Made by a program: the position numbers and the translations under genes. Below, piece by piece: positions 21,866 through 32,937 of a stretch of DNA of 64,000 bases. The notes below the pieces were generated by a model. It was not told the DNA's origin. It saw only the letters and a list, made by a program, of their open reading frames with translations, and made no database searches. Each line of letters opens with the position of its first letter. The first letter of the stretch is position 1. The stretch spans positions 15,500,001 through 15,564,000 of the forward strand of contig OZ005608.1 in the NCBI GenBank assembly GCA_963930655.1. Reading direction: 5' to 3'. Origin of the DNA: Myrica gale. Lineage: Eukaryota; Streptophyta; Magnoliopsida; Fagales; Myricaceae.

Positions 21866-23635
21866 GGATGAAGTATCCGAGCAAGACCTTGAATGAAGTA
21901 GTACAGCCGGATACGAGAGCCCGAGACAAGGAGTTCAAAGATGCACTTGTTGAACTCAGTAAAGAGGTATGGGCCCAAGCCCATTCGTGGAGGCCCATTC
22001 AAGATGATGCACGACCTATTCAAGATGATGCACACTCTAGAAGGATCCGGCCAAGAGACAAATATGAGACTATTCTAGAAGATTCAGATTGCATGGCTAT
22101 TTTAAGCTCCAAATCATTTCCATTCATGGTCTTTTGACAAGAGGGTCGGCCACCACCCTATTGCCATGTGAAGAGTGCTTTATTTAAGGCAATTAGGGTT
22201 TAGTTCAGCCATGTGGGGAAGTAGTTCGGCCAAGATGTCTTTCTTAGGATAGATTGTTATTTTGGTCGAGTATTATCTTATTTCCATAATTAGAACTCTA
22301 TCTTAGGCGTCCAAGGGTTAGTTAGGCAAGCAAGGGATTGTTTCCTTAATTGCTCTCTTTGTTTTAGGTAAGCAAGGATTTCTTTCCTTGTTCAAAAATG
22401 CCATACTCGACCAACCCTTGTTTCCTAAGTTAGTTTTATTTCCTTGTTATTTCTAGCTTATAAATAGGAGCCTCTTGCATTGTAATTCAAACAACTTTGA
22501 TGAATATATTTTGGTGAGGTTTAATTCTCTTTGGTTCTTTGAAGAACTTCTCGAACTTATCGGGAATTTTCCCGTGGCGTTCAACTCGACTTATCAAACG
22601 GATTTCCATCCCGTTTGTGGCGTCTTCACTATACCTGATGTGAACCCCGTTATCCCGTAACGAGACCCAACAACTAAAGGGAACCCAAGATCGTTTCTAG
22701 GACTGATTCGAATGGAACCTCGACCCGTTGCTTAGGAAAGCAAGAACCTCGGTATGGTGAAGACGCCACAAACGGGATGAAAATCCTTTTGATAAGTCGT
22801 GTTGAACGCCACGGGAAAATCCCGATTAGTTCGAGAAGTTCTTCAAAGAACCAAAGAGAATAACTCTCACAATTTTATTAATCAATGTCTATCGAGTTAC
22901 AATGCAAGAGCTCCTTTTTAAAGGGCTGAAAATAACAAGGAAATAAACCTAACATAGAAACCTAATTAAAATTCGAAATTAGGCAAGTAATTAAATCCTA
23001 GCTTGCCTAAAACACATAAGACAAATAAGGAAATAAATTTCCTTATTTCCTAACATACTTGTCGCCTAAACCAAAAAGGAAGACTAAGGAAATAACTCCT
23101 TAGTTGCCTAAAACAACAACCTATTTAAGGAACTATATTTTGGACGTGAACAGTACCAAAATAAACTAAAGAAATATTCTTTATTTGCCTAACTCTAGAC
23201 CTGGACATGAACAGTACCCAACAAGGAAATTAAATGCTGAACAAAATAAATAATCAAAAGATTTCAAAAGGAAAGGATTTTGCCCTTTGAATTTCCATGC
23301 AATCCGATTCTTCTAGAATAGACCCAACATTATCTCTTGACCGGATCCTTCTAGAAAGTGGGTCATCTTTGATGGGCTTCCACGAATGGGCTTGGGCCCA
23401 TATCTCATGAATGATTTCGTCGAGTACGTCCTTGAACTTCTTGGCTCGTTCTCTCGTAACCGGCTCTTCGGGGACTTGAACTAGCTCCTTTGAAGCCTTG
23501 CCCGTATTCTCATCAATACCGAGGTTCTTGCTTTCCTAAGCAACGGGTCGAGGTTCCATTCGAATCCATCCTAGAAACGATCTTGGGTTCCCTATAGTTG
23601 TTGGGTTTCGTTACGGGATAACGGGGTTCACATCA
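21866..23635 (+). mobile_element. LTR D (solo CRM-like LTR, split by LTR E)
   Basis: A CRM-like LTR begins near 21866 with an eroded start (GATGAAGTATCCGAGCAAGAC against TGATGAGAATACGAGC...), encodes the pol tail ([22 protein letters not shown]...FPFMVF) and ends ...GGGGTTCACATCA at 23635. The next bases GAGCT continue RNase H of element C. The left TSD is not clear. Length without E is about 890 bp. It matches the variant at 54439. Confidence 0.78.
22636..23515 (-). repeat. Solo LTR E, CRM-like, nested in D
   Basis: On the minus strand it runs TGATGAGAATACGGGC...GGGGTTCACATCA, 880 bp, flanked by TSD ATACC (22631-22635 and 23516-23520). Removing it re-joins 'cttcac.atacc' with 'gaggttcttgc' of LTR D. 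It most resembles the LTR of gag-only element A and includes the long AAGGAAAT/ATTTCCTT palindrome (23026-23053). Confidence 0.93.
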
Positions 23636-25304
23636 GAGCTGTATGCACTAGTCCAGGCCTTGGAAATATGGCAACACTACCTATCATGAATCCTTGAAAC
23701 ATTTGAAGGGCCAACACAAGCTAAACAAAAGGCATGCGCGCTGGGTAGAGTTCATTGAGACGTTTCCATACGTCATTTGGTATAAGCAAGGTAAGGAGAA
23801 TGTGGTAGCCGATGCCCTTTCTCGCAGGTATGCTCTACTTTCCACACTAGATGCCAAGTTATTAGGATTTGAGCATATTAAGAATTTATATTCTGATGAC
23901 CGTGGCTTTGGTGATGAATATCGTGCTTGTGAGAAAATTGCATGTGGTAAGTTCTTTAGGCTTGATGGGTTCTTGTTCCGAGAAAATAAGTTATGTGTGC
24001 CTAATTGTTCAATGCGGGAGTTATTAGTGCAAGAATCCCATGGGGGTGGACTAATGGGACATTTTGGAGTTGCCAAAACCTTAGCCATTTTACAAGAACA
24101 CTTCTATTGGCCTCACATGAAGAGGGATGTCGAGAGAATTTGTGGTAGGTGTATCACATGTAGACAAGCTAAGTCCAAAGTGCAAGCCAATGGTTTGTAT
24201 ACTCCCTTACCTATTCCTAGTGAGCCTTGGGTTGATATTTCCATGGATTTTGTGCTAGGATTGCCTAGGACTAAACGTGGGAGAGATTCGATTTTTGTGG
24301 TCGTGGATAGATTTTCTAAAATGGCACATTTTATTCCATGTCACAAAACGGATGATGCGTCGCATGTTGCTGATCTATTCTTTAGGGAAATTGTAAGACT
24401 ACATGGCATGCCTAGGACGATTGTCTCGGATAGAGATGCGAAATTCTTGAGCAATTTTTGGAAGACTTTGTGGTGTAAGCGAGGCACTAAGTTATTGTTT
24501 TCCACTACTTGTCACCCACAAACGGATGGTCAAACTGAAGTTGTCAATAGGATCTTGTGTACGTTATTACGGGCGATCATCAAAAAGAACATTAAAACTT
24601 GGGAAGAATGTTTACCACATGTTGAGTTCTATAATAGAGCTATTCATTCTGCTACTCACTTTTCTCCATTTGAAATAGTCTATGGTTTTAATCCTTTGAC
24701 TCCATTGGACTTATCACCTTTGCCAGTCACTGAACATGTTAATTTAGATGGCAAAAGGAAAGCTGACTTTGTTAAGCAGATTCACGAGCAAGCGAGACTC
24801 AACATTGAGCGACGAACGGAGCAGTATGCAAAACAAGCCAATAAGGGTCGTCACAAGATAGTTTTTGAACCTGGCGATTGGGTTTGGCTACATATGCGGA
24901 AAGAGAGATTTCCCACGAAACGACGTTCCAAATTGCTCCCACGAGGCGATGGTCCTTTCCAAGTCATCGAGCGCATCAATGATAACGCCAACAAACTAGA
25001 TTTGCCTGGTGAGTACACTGTCAGTGCCACATTTAATGTTACTGATCTGAGTCCTTTTGATGTAGGTGAAGATTTGAGGACAAATCCTTTTCAAGAGGAG
25101 GGGAATGATGGAGCTCAAGGTGCCGTTTCAAAGGAACCCGTTCAAGTGCCAAGTGGACCGGTTACAAGAGCACGAGCAAAGAAGTTCAAGGATGCACTCA
25201 ACGGGCTAATTCAAGAGGCATGGGATCAAGCAAAGGCGTGGAAGCCCATTCAGCATGACCCACGAATTGTCAATGTGCTTCAAGTTCTAGAAGAGCCCGA
25301 GTAG
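23636..25304 (+). pseudogene. CRM-like pol: RNase H end, integrase, CR-type tail, element C
   Basis: It resumes with [17 protein letters not shown] deletion of about 30 nt near 23684 removes the RNase H segment with the HTD aspartate. From 23694, 536 open codons follow: RNase H end ([15 protein letters not shown]), integrase zinc region (HFGVAKTL...[13 protein letters not shown]), DDE core ([42 protein letters not shown]), GPF/Y block ([15 protein letters not shown]), and a tail [24 protein letters not shown]. The last ~65 residues are encoded inside the 3' LTR. Confidence 0.92.
25093..25105 (+). other. Polypurine tract of element C, inside the pol frame
   Basis: AAGAGGAGGGGAA directly precedes LTR TGATGG and is read in pol as part of F-Q-E-E-G-N. 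It would prime plus-strand DNA synthesis. Confidence 0.8.
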
Positions 25305-25889
25305 GGTTTTCATTTGAGCATGCAAGGAAGTCTTCTAGAAGATACTCCTAATTAGGGTTTCGGATGACATGATTTTGGGACTGTTTTAGCCGCACCTTTC
25401 TTTCCATATAGGAGCTGATTTCGAGTTTAGTTTAGGTGTTAAGTTTGTTTCCTTTTTGGTTTAGGCGCCAAGCATTATTTCCTTAATAACCGAATCTATT
25501 TTAGGTGTCTTTTAGTTTCCTTTTGAACTAGGTTTAGGCGCCACTTTATTACCTTATTTGTGAGTGTCTCTTTTAGGGTTTTCATGTATTAGATGGCCTA
25601 TATATAGAGGCCTAAGTTGTAGTTCGGAGGACATTCAATATACACGGTTTTGTAAGGTTTTAATTCTCTTTGGTTCTTTGACGAACTTCTCGAACTTATC
25701 GGGAATTTTCTCGTGGCGTTCAACTCCACTTATCAAACGGATTTCCATCCCGTTTGTGGCGTCTTCACCATACCGAGGTTCTTGCTTTCCTAAGCAACGG
25801 GTCGAGGTTCCATTCGAATCCATGCTAGAAACGATCTTGGGTTCCCTATAGTTGTTGGGTCTCGTTACGGGATAACGGGGTTCACATCA
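25106..25889 (+). repeat. 3' LTR of element C (784 bp)
   Basis: TGATGGAGCTCAAGG...GGGGTTCACATCA, followed by TSD GCCCC and then further C residues of LTR F. It encodes the last ~65 codons of pol. Confidence 0.94.
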
Positions 25890-26200
25890 GCCCCCCCCCC
25901 CTTTTCACGTGATTTGCCTTACCTACTTTCAACCTTAATCTATTCATTCTTCTCTCCATCCATTTCGCACAACCCCTCTCTCCCTTTCAGCTCATTCTCT
26001 CTTGGTCAAGAACTTCTCCTCTCTTTTGCTCAGCTTGCCTTCCTTCTCCTTGGCCGGATATCGCTCTTCACTCAGTTCATTCTCCTTTGACAGAAATCAC
26101 CATTTCAGTTTGCTCTCTCTCTCGCCCTTTCCTTTTCTTCAAGCTTTTTCAGCAGCTGTTCTTCTCCTTTTTCCTCACCTTAAGCCTTCATCTCAGCACA

Positions 26201-26208
26201 TATATATA
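26201..26208 (+). promoter_or_regulatory. TATA box candidate of LTR F
   Basis: TATATATA after CT-rich DNA, about 30 nt before 'cccttgaagcc', giving a predicted start near 26232 (inference). Confidence 0.5.
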
Positions 26209-26681
26209 CACCTATCTCAGCCCTTGAAGCCATTCTAGTGGGGGGAACCGAAAGCTTAAAGAGTAGAGAAGCTCTGGTGATAGCCGAGTGCATTAGTTGG
26301 AGGTGCTCTCTTCTCTAATCAAGCTTGTGTTCAGCACCAAGGTAAGTAGAGTTGGTCTTTTGGTTGGACTTGCTATTTTTGGCCGTGTGCCTTGTGCTCT
26401 TTTGTCTTGTAAATACATGCATCATTAGATTTGATTAGGTTGGATCTGTTGAGATTATTGTGGTTTGGAGGAAGGGATTCATTGGAGGATTGAGTAAATT
26501 TTGGCTTGAGGAATTATCATGGATGTTGGTATATTGTGTGGGTTTGGTCATATTCTTCTAGATTTGGATGCATGAGATGGTTGATGGCTAAAAGGCTTGG
26601 ATATGGTAATCTAGTTAAGGATTGAGCGGTTTGGAATTAGAAACCCTAAACATCTTATGTTAAGAGGGTGCCTCAGGTGTG

Positions 26682-26894
26682 AGCTCGACTAGCGTGCGTC
26701 GGGCGCTCTAGCGGCATTAAGGAAATATGGTGGTTAGTGTCTTGCCGTTTGACCAACGCTCGACAGGTGCTGGAGCGGCCTTTGAGAAATTTTCACACAG
26801 AGAGTTTGCACTCGACCGCCGCTCAAGCGAGGGTTGAAGGAAGTTGGACAGTGCGTTGGCGCTTGACCAGTGCTGGACTGGCGCTCGAGCGGGC
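26682..26894 (+). repeat. GC-rich degenerate tandem repeat in LTR F
   Basis: Four diverged units built on a pattern like TTGACCAGCGCTGGAC-GGCGCTCGAGCGGC, spaced roughly 45-60 bp, in otherwise AT-rich DNA. Inverted words (CTCGA/TCGAG, GCGCT/AGCGC) recur within each unit. Not seen in LTR T. Confidence 0.55.
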
Positions 26895-27285
26895 TTGTTA
26901 AATCTCATGTGTTGAATTTGGAGTTTCAATTGTAGTCCTGTGAGCTCTAGCATTAAGGATAGTTGGTTGATCTTAGTTATGGAGTCATTGAGGTTAGGAT
27001 GGCGAGGATTTCAAGAATTGGTTGAAATCATTGATGCTTGGGGTAGTACAAGTGTACCTAGTTGATTGAGTATCGTATTGTGATCCCTTTAAAAATCATA
27101 TCGGAGATGCTTGATGCTATGTTTAATTGTACTTCTTCATTTGTTTTGCGAAAGCTAGTTAATAAACGACATAGTACTCTCAAGATATGTACTTTTGAAA
27201 AACCTAATAATTTCAAGTATTTCTTTTGTATGCCTATGAAATTGAATTCCTAAACATCTAAGTGTAGTAATTGTATCGCTTGTAG

Positions 27286-27318
27286 GTGAAGCGCCGTCTC
27301 ATAATCAAGGAGACCAAG
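27286..27318 (+). other. Conserved mini-exon-like segment in LTR F
   Basis: A 33-nt stretch between TCGCTTGTAG (3' splice site-like) and GTAAGTGG (5' splice site-like). The same arrangement occurs in LTRs T, I, K and M with different exon sequences. Confidence 0.5.
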
Positions 27319-27732
27319 GTAAGTGGAAGTATGTGGATTGTAAGTATAAACTTACATTTTTGTGAAACTGGAATGATACACTGCATAGCTTTACATGAGC
27401 AAGCATGACATGACACGAGCATTACATGATTTTCTAAAGAGACTTTTATGCAATGGCATATGAGAAGCTTTTTGATAAGTCAAGTCAGTTAAGGGCTCTG
27501 GTCGATACCGTACCATCAAGATGGACTCCCATACCGAAGGACGAATGCGAGAAGGTTGGGTGAATCCTAAGAAGTTTGTGCAACCACGCTGAAGGACAAT
27601 GTGAGAAGGTGTGGACCTCCAAGGGAAGTATCTAGCCATCAGGCCTGGGGCCACTTCAAGGGCTAGTTCGACCAAATGAATGTCCCCAAGGGTAAGGGAG
27701 ACAGTTCCGATGGGAACGCACAACCCTGACTT

Positions 27733-28473
27733 TGATGTGAACCCAAGATCGTTTCTAGGACTAATTCGAAATGAACCTCGACTCGTTGCTTAGGAAAGCA
27801 AGAACCTCGGTATGTTGAAGACGCCACAAACGGTGATGGAAATCCGTTTGATAAGTCAAAGTGAACGCCACGGGAAATCCCGATAAGTTCGAGAAGTTCT
27901 TCAAAGAACCAAAGACAATAACTCTCACAATTTCATTAATCAATGTCCGTTTCAATTACAATGCAAGAGCTCCTATTTAAAGGGCTGAAAAAAATAAGGA
28001 AATAAATCTAATATAGAAAACCTAATAAAATTCGAAATTAGGCAAGGAATTAAATCCTAGCTTGCCTAAAACAACAACCTATTTAAGGAACTATATTTTG
28101 AACGTCAACAGTACCAAAATAAACTAAAGAAATATTCTTTATTTGCCTAACTCTAGACCTGGACGTGAACAGTACTCAACAAGGAAATTAAATGCTGAAT
28201 AAAATAAATGTTCAAAAGATTTCAAAAGGAAAGGATTTTGCCCTTAGAATTTCAATGCAATCTGATTCTTCTAGAATAATCCCAAAATTATCTCTTGACC
28301 GGATCCTTCTAGAAAGTGGATCATCTTTGATGGGCCTCCACGAATGGGCTTGGGCCCATATCTCATGAATGATTTCGTCGAATACGTCCTTGAACTTCTT
28401 GTCTCGTTCTCTCGTAACCGGCTCTACGGGAACTTGAACTAGCACCTTTGACGCCTTGCTCGTATTCTCATCA
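27733..28473 (-). repeat. 3' LTR of element B (741 bp)
   Basis: TGATGAGAATACGAGC...CATCA on the minus strand. It lacks about 138 bp present in its partner (after 28068), between two copies of a GCCTAAAAC word, as expected for a slippage or recombination deletion. Confidence 0.92.
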
Positions 28474-28584
28474 TTCCCTTCCTCTTGAAAGTGATTTGTC
28501 CTCAAATCATCACAGACATCAAAACGAGCGTCATATGGTGTTTATTCGAGAATGACAACCTCATATTCCGGAACATATGGATCC
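28474..28584 (-). other. Pol-tail remnant and PPT of element B
   Basis: On the minus strand, DDLRTNHFQEEGND is the end of pol. AAGAGGAAGGGAA (28474-28486) is the polypurine tract. A YEDPYVPEYEVVI-like tail shared with element A precedes it. Confidence 0.75.
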
Positions 28585-29541
28585 TCATATACTTACGTCG
28601 GTGTCAATGATGCAAACATGAAGTCTATCATCTTCTTGAGGTACGTCGCTGACATTCGTGGTCTTCAGCTCGGATTTGTTACGAGCAAACATGAAGTCTA
28701 TCATCTTCTTCTCCCACTCCAGTAATGCCTCACGGAATTCTCGGCTACGGAATTTGGGGGCGTTTTGTGACTGCTGCTCAACTGAATCCCGACGTCGGTG
28801 AAGTTGCTTGATCTCAGATTTGGACGTTTGTGACTCATACGTCTCCCTTTGGTAGTCCGCTACAATCCGGTGTCCCGGTCTAAGATCTTGTCGCTTTTTG
28901 TAGAACTCTCGGTGGTAGTAGCTTGGAACGAACCTTTTTCTCATGACCGCCTTCATAGCCTCCCACGTCTCTATCGGTCGTTCTCCATTCCGCCTCCTAT
29001 TTATCACAAATTGATCCCACCAAGTTATAGCATACCTAGAAAACTCAGTGACTGCTAATTTTACCTTCTTGGTTTCGGAGTAATTGTGGCAATAAAACAC
29101 GAACTCAATCTTCTTCTCCCAGTCAAGATAGGCTTCCGGATCAGATCTCCCTTGAAAAGACGGAATCTTCATCTTAATACCACTGAAGTTGTTATCTTCT
29201 CGAATCCTAGCTTCTCTTCGTCCTCCATATCTCCTACAGCCAATATGAGAATCACGATCTCCTTCCTCTTCAAAGTTAGATCTGTAAGGCTCGTCTTCGT
29301 CCCTCCCTTTCCTCCCTTCGTGGTGCTCTCTCCCGTCTACGGAAGTGGGGGTCGTTTTGGTGTTGCTTCGTCTCTACAGCTGAGCTACCCGTTCGTTTGT
29401 GCGCTCCATCGTCTTGTGGACTGAATCTATTTTCGCAGTCAGAGATTTCCCAAGCTTATTCAACAAGGCCTCCATAAGTAATCAATGCTCAGCAAGGCTT
29501 GTATCATCGCTGGCAACGCTCTTTCCACAATCACGAGACAT
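28585..29541 (-). pseudogene. CRM-like gag of element B (no zinc knuckle)
   Basis: The ATG at 29541 follows TTTTTGCAGTAATC. The N-terminal part has frame breaks. From 29172, 195 codons are open: [64 protein letters not shown], then a unique basic stretch (SEIKQLHRRRDSVEQQSQ) and EKKMIDFMFARNKSELK. The CCHC motif found in elements C and L is absent. The 28640 and 28690 regions repeat an ATGAAGTCTATCATCTTCTT word. Confidence 0.85.
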
Positions 29542-29834
29542 GATTACTGCAAAAACAATGTTAGAACGAAAGAAATAACAAGGACCTCCCAAATCGCTCC
29601 CTGACGTGTTTACACTCAAGAATAGAGATCACTTGTCACTCGTTTTTCTCTCAAAATAATAGGACTTTGGGGTGGGGTGAATTTCAGAATAACAGGAACC
29701 TCAATAAATGAGATTTTCGGATTTTTTTTCGGAATTTGGCTCACGAAAGATAGATGGTGTGAACCTAATTGAAGAAGAGGAAAAAAACAAAGAAACCAAA
29801 TTGAAAGGATAAGCAAACCCGAACTAGAACCAAA

Positions 29835-29846
29835 GCTCTGATACCA
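29835..29846 (-). other. PBS of element B
   Basis: TGGTATCAGAGC on the minus strand, 2 nt from the LTR end at 29849. Confidence 0.92.
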
Positions 29847-29848
29847 AA

Positions 29849-30727
29849 TGATGTGAACCTCGTTCTCCCGTAACGAGACCCAACAACTAAAGGGAACCCA
29901 AGATCGTTTCTAGGACTGATTCGAATGGAACCTCGACCCGTTGCTTAGGAAAGCAAGAACCTCGGTATGATGAAGACGCCACAAACGGTGATGGAAATCC
30001 GTTTGATAAGTCAAAGTGAACGCCACGGGAAACCCGATAAGTTCGAGAAGTTCTTCAAAAACCAAAGACAATAACTCTCACAATTTCATTAATCAATGTC
30101 CGTTTCAATTACAATGCAAGAGCTCCTATTTAAAGGGCTGAAAATAACAAGGAAATAAGTCTAACATAGAAAAGCTAAAAAAATTCGAAATTAGGCAAGG
30201 AATTAAATCCTAGCTTTCCTAAAACACATAAGACAAATAAGGAAATAAATTTCCTTATTTCCTAACATACTTGGCGCCTAAGCAAAAAAGGAAGACTAAG
30301 GAAATAACTCCTTAGTTGCCTAAAACTACAACCTATTTAAGGAACTATATTTTTAACGAGAACAGTACCAAAATAAACTAAAGAACTATTCTTTGTTTGC
30401 CTAACTCTAGACCTGGACGTGAACAGTACCCAACAAGGAAATTAAATGCTGAACAAAATAAATAATCAAAAGATTTCAAAAGGAAAGGATTTTGCCCTTA
30501 GAATTTCCATGCAATCTGATTCTTCTACAATAGTCCCAAAATTATCTCTTGACCGGATCCTTCTAGAAAGTGGATCATCTTTGATGGGCCTCCACGAATG
30601 GGCTAGGGCCCATATCTCATGAATGATTTCGTCGAGTACGTCCTTGAACTTCTTGTCTTGCTCTCTCGTAACCTGCTCTACGGGAACTCGAACTAGCACC
30701 TTTGACACCTTGCTCGTATTCTCATCA
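29849..30727 (-). repeat. 5' LTR of element B (879 bp)
   Basis: TGATGAGAATACG...TTCACATCA on the minus strand, adjacent to the PBS. It contains the LTR-borne pol tail (30735-30466 frame) and the AAGGAAAT/ATTTCCTT palindrome (30238-30262 region). Confidence 0.92.
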
Positions 30728-31148
30728 GACTTCAAGGGTTAAATGGAGCGTAAGTAGCCCACAAGTTATGAATGAACTATTTTCAAGGGCCATGAGTCAA
30801 ATTCAAGTGCATGAACAAGTTTTTCGATCAAGGGCACGTGCATAATCATGGAACATGCATGTGCATCATGAATTATTATTTCTCATGTTAATCAAGTGCA
30901 AATTTTAAGATCATGCTTTAATGTTATGTTTATCCCTTACTGAGTCTTTTTGACTCACGTTTTTAAAACTGTATCATTCCAAATGCCTCGGGTGAAGGAA
31001 GTCAGAAGGACTAGATCTGACTTAGAAGGAAGACACTTATGTGTCTTGGTTGTGACATGATCGATGTGATCTGTCACCTGTATATGTGTTATTCTTGTAT
31101 TGTGTAATTTAAGATACTTCGTTAAATCGAGGACTTTTATTAAGTTAT
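30728..31148 (+). repeat. TKL LTR F, segment 3
   Basis: Resumes with the TSD GACTT and GGGTTAAATGGAGCG, then the TGAGTC/GACTCA hairpin (30941-30957) and ATTCCAA at 30973. The LTR terminus is lost because a CRM-like LTR (G) begins at 31149. Confidence 0.85.
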
Positions 31149-31279
31149 TGATGGAGCTCAAGGTGCCGTTTCAAAGGAACCCGTTCAAGTACCAAGTGGA
31201 CCGGTTACAAGGGCACGAGCAAAGAAGTTCAAGGATGCACTCAACGGGCTAATTCAAGAGGCATGGGATCAAGCAAAGG
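31149..31279 (+). repeat. CRM-like LTR fragment G
   Basis: TGATGGAGCTCAAGG... matches the first 131 bp of element C's LTRs, then stops at 'caagcaaagg', where the minus-strand LTR of element H starts. Truncated. Confidence 0.8.
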
Positions 31280-32053
31280 TGATATGAACTCCACCAACAA
31301 TTGTGATGAAACCCGATAACAATGATGGATTGAAACCCCAAGATCGTGAACCAAGACTACGAAGGATTGAAACGCCACACCAAGAAATCTAGGTGATAAG
31401 TTTCGGTTGCTTGAACGCCACAAGATGAACTTGATAAGTTCAAAGAGTTCTTTGAAGAACCAAGAGGAACACAAGACCTCTCAAATGATCTGAAAAAACC
31501 AATATTGAATTCGAAGTTACTGTTCACGCGGAAATGGCGATCTAAATACTTGGAACATCCCTCCAAGAATAGGAAAGCTATAACTATAGCTTTAAAGTCA
31601 CATAAATATTACCATAACAGGTTCCCACGAAATTAGGCCTCTTTGTCTACTAGAGGCAGCCAAAAATAGCTAAAGGACCAGGTACAATGTACTAATCATG
31701 CCCCGGCAAAGACCATGTTTATTCCCCTATTAAATAGCCTTAAAACACAATAAATTGGAGCTCATAAAGGGTCAAACGTTACTGTTCACGTTGGTGCATG
31801 GATATGAGTCTCTTCACTTGCCCTGATGACATGGACTAGGTCTTGATTATTATTGGAGCCCATCTTGGTATTTTCAAAATCAGCCCAACTTTCTTGGATT
31901 AGCCCATTGAGTGCTTCCTTGAAACGTTTGGCTGTAAGTCTTGTAATTGGGCCACTAGGAAGTGACAAAGGGTCTTGAGCTCCATTCCCATGTGTATGCT
32001 CAACAAGTCCAGCTCCTTGGTCACGTACAAGTCCAGCTCCTTGATTTGCATCA
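31280..32053 (-). repeat. 3' LTR of element H (774 bp)
   Basis: On the minus strand it starts TGATGCAAATCAAGG (32053) and ends ...GGAGTTCATATCA (31280). It is a distinct LTR subfamily from that of C. The first ~270 bp encode the end of pol. Confidence 0.9.
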
Positions 32054-32937
32054 TTCTTCCCCTCTTGAGAAGGATTTGTCCTCAAATCAACACCTACATC
32101 AAATGGAGACAAATCATTAACATTAAAGCTTGCACTGACACCATACTCACCGGGTAAGTCAAGCTTGTAGGCATTATCGTTGATGCGTTCCATGACTTGA
32201 AATGGTCCATCACCCCGAGGTAGGAGTTTTGAACGTCGTTTCTCAGGAAAACGTTCCTTCCTTAAATGCAACCAGACCCAATCTCCAGGTTCAAATACTA
32301 CCTTCTTGCGTCCCTTGTTGGCTTGATTGACATATTGTTGAGTCCTCTTTTCAATGTTCAGCCGGGCCTTTTCATGAATCATCTTGACAAATTCTGCTTT
32401 GTTTTTGCCATCTATGTTCACACGTTCACTCAAAGGTAAAGGAATTAAATCCAAAGGTGACAATGGGTTGAAGCCATAAACAACTTCAAATGGTGAAAAC
32501 ATAGTTGCAGAATGTATACTTCGATTGTAAGCAAATTCAACATGTGGCAAACAATCTTCCCATGTTTTCAAGTTCTTTTTAATGATAGCACGCAACAAAG
32601 AAGACAAAGTTCTATTCACTACTTCAGTTTGGCCATCCGTTTGGGGATGACAAGTAGTGGAAAACAATAACTTGGTTCCCAATTTTCCCCACAAAGTCTT
32701 CCAAAAGTAACTCAGAAACTTTGCATCCCTATCAGAGACAATGGTCCTGTGCATACCATGTAACCGAACAACTTCTTTGAAGAACAAATCAACTATATGT
32801 GATGCATCATCTGTTTTATGACATGCAATGAAGTGTGTCATCATGGAAAATCTATCCACCACCACAAAAACTGAATCTCTTCCCCTCTTAGTCCTAGGTA
32901 AACCTAAAACAAAATCCATAGAAATATTAGTCCAAGG
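31786..32937 (-). pseudogene. CRM-like integrase and pol tail, element H
   Basis: 377 open codons from 32919: [46 protein letters not shown] (DDE core), [34 protein letters not shown] (GPF/Y block), then a linker with a repeated [14 protein letters not shown] and a tail [20 protein letters not shown]. About the last 89 residues lie in the LTR. An in-frame TAA (32938-32940 region) separates it from the upstream zinc region. Confidence 0.9.

Larger units (their letters stand above)
17718..25889 (+). mobile_element. Element C, full-length CRM-like retrotransposon
   Basis: LTRs at 17718-18499 and 25106-25889, flanked by the 5-bp TSD GCCCC (17713-17717 and 25890-25894). By eye the LTRs differ at about eight positions in ~780 bp, i.e. 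roughly 1%. Order: LTR, leader without PBS, gag-protease, RT, RNase H, [LTR D with E inserted], RNase H end, integrase, pol tail inside the LTR. Several lesions make it inactive. It is inserted in TKL LTR F. Confidence 0.92.
25890..27732 (+). repeat. TKL LTR F, segment 2 (promoter/leader region)
   Basis: Continues LTR F after element C. It contains a CT-rich block (25920-26190), TATATATA at 26201, a leader ending CACCAAG-GTAAGTAG (26343/26344), a GC-rich degenerate repeat (26682-26894), the mini-exon 27286-27318, and a hairpin pair (27528-27614). It ends with TSD GACTT at 27728-27732, where element B inserted. No protein-coding gene. Confidence 0.82.
27733..30727 (-). mobile_element. Element B, gag-only CRM-like retrotransposon
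   Basis: Complete 2995-bp insertion in TKL LTR F with TSD GACTT (27728-27732 and 30728-30732). On the minus strand: 5' LTR 30727-29849, PBS 29846-29835, leader, gag 29541-28585, short tail, PPT, 3' LTR 28473-27733. Pol is absent, with the same overall layout as element A. It codes for a capsid-like Gag without a zinc knuckle, so it is non-autonomous. Confidence 0.93.
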
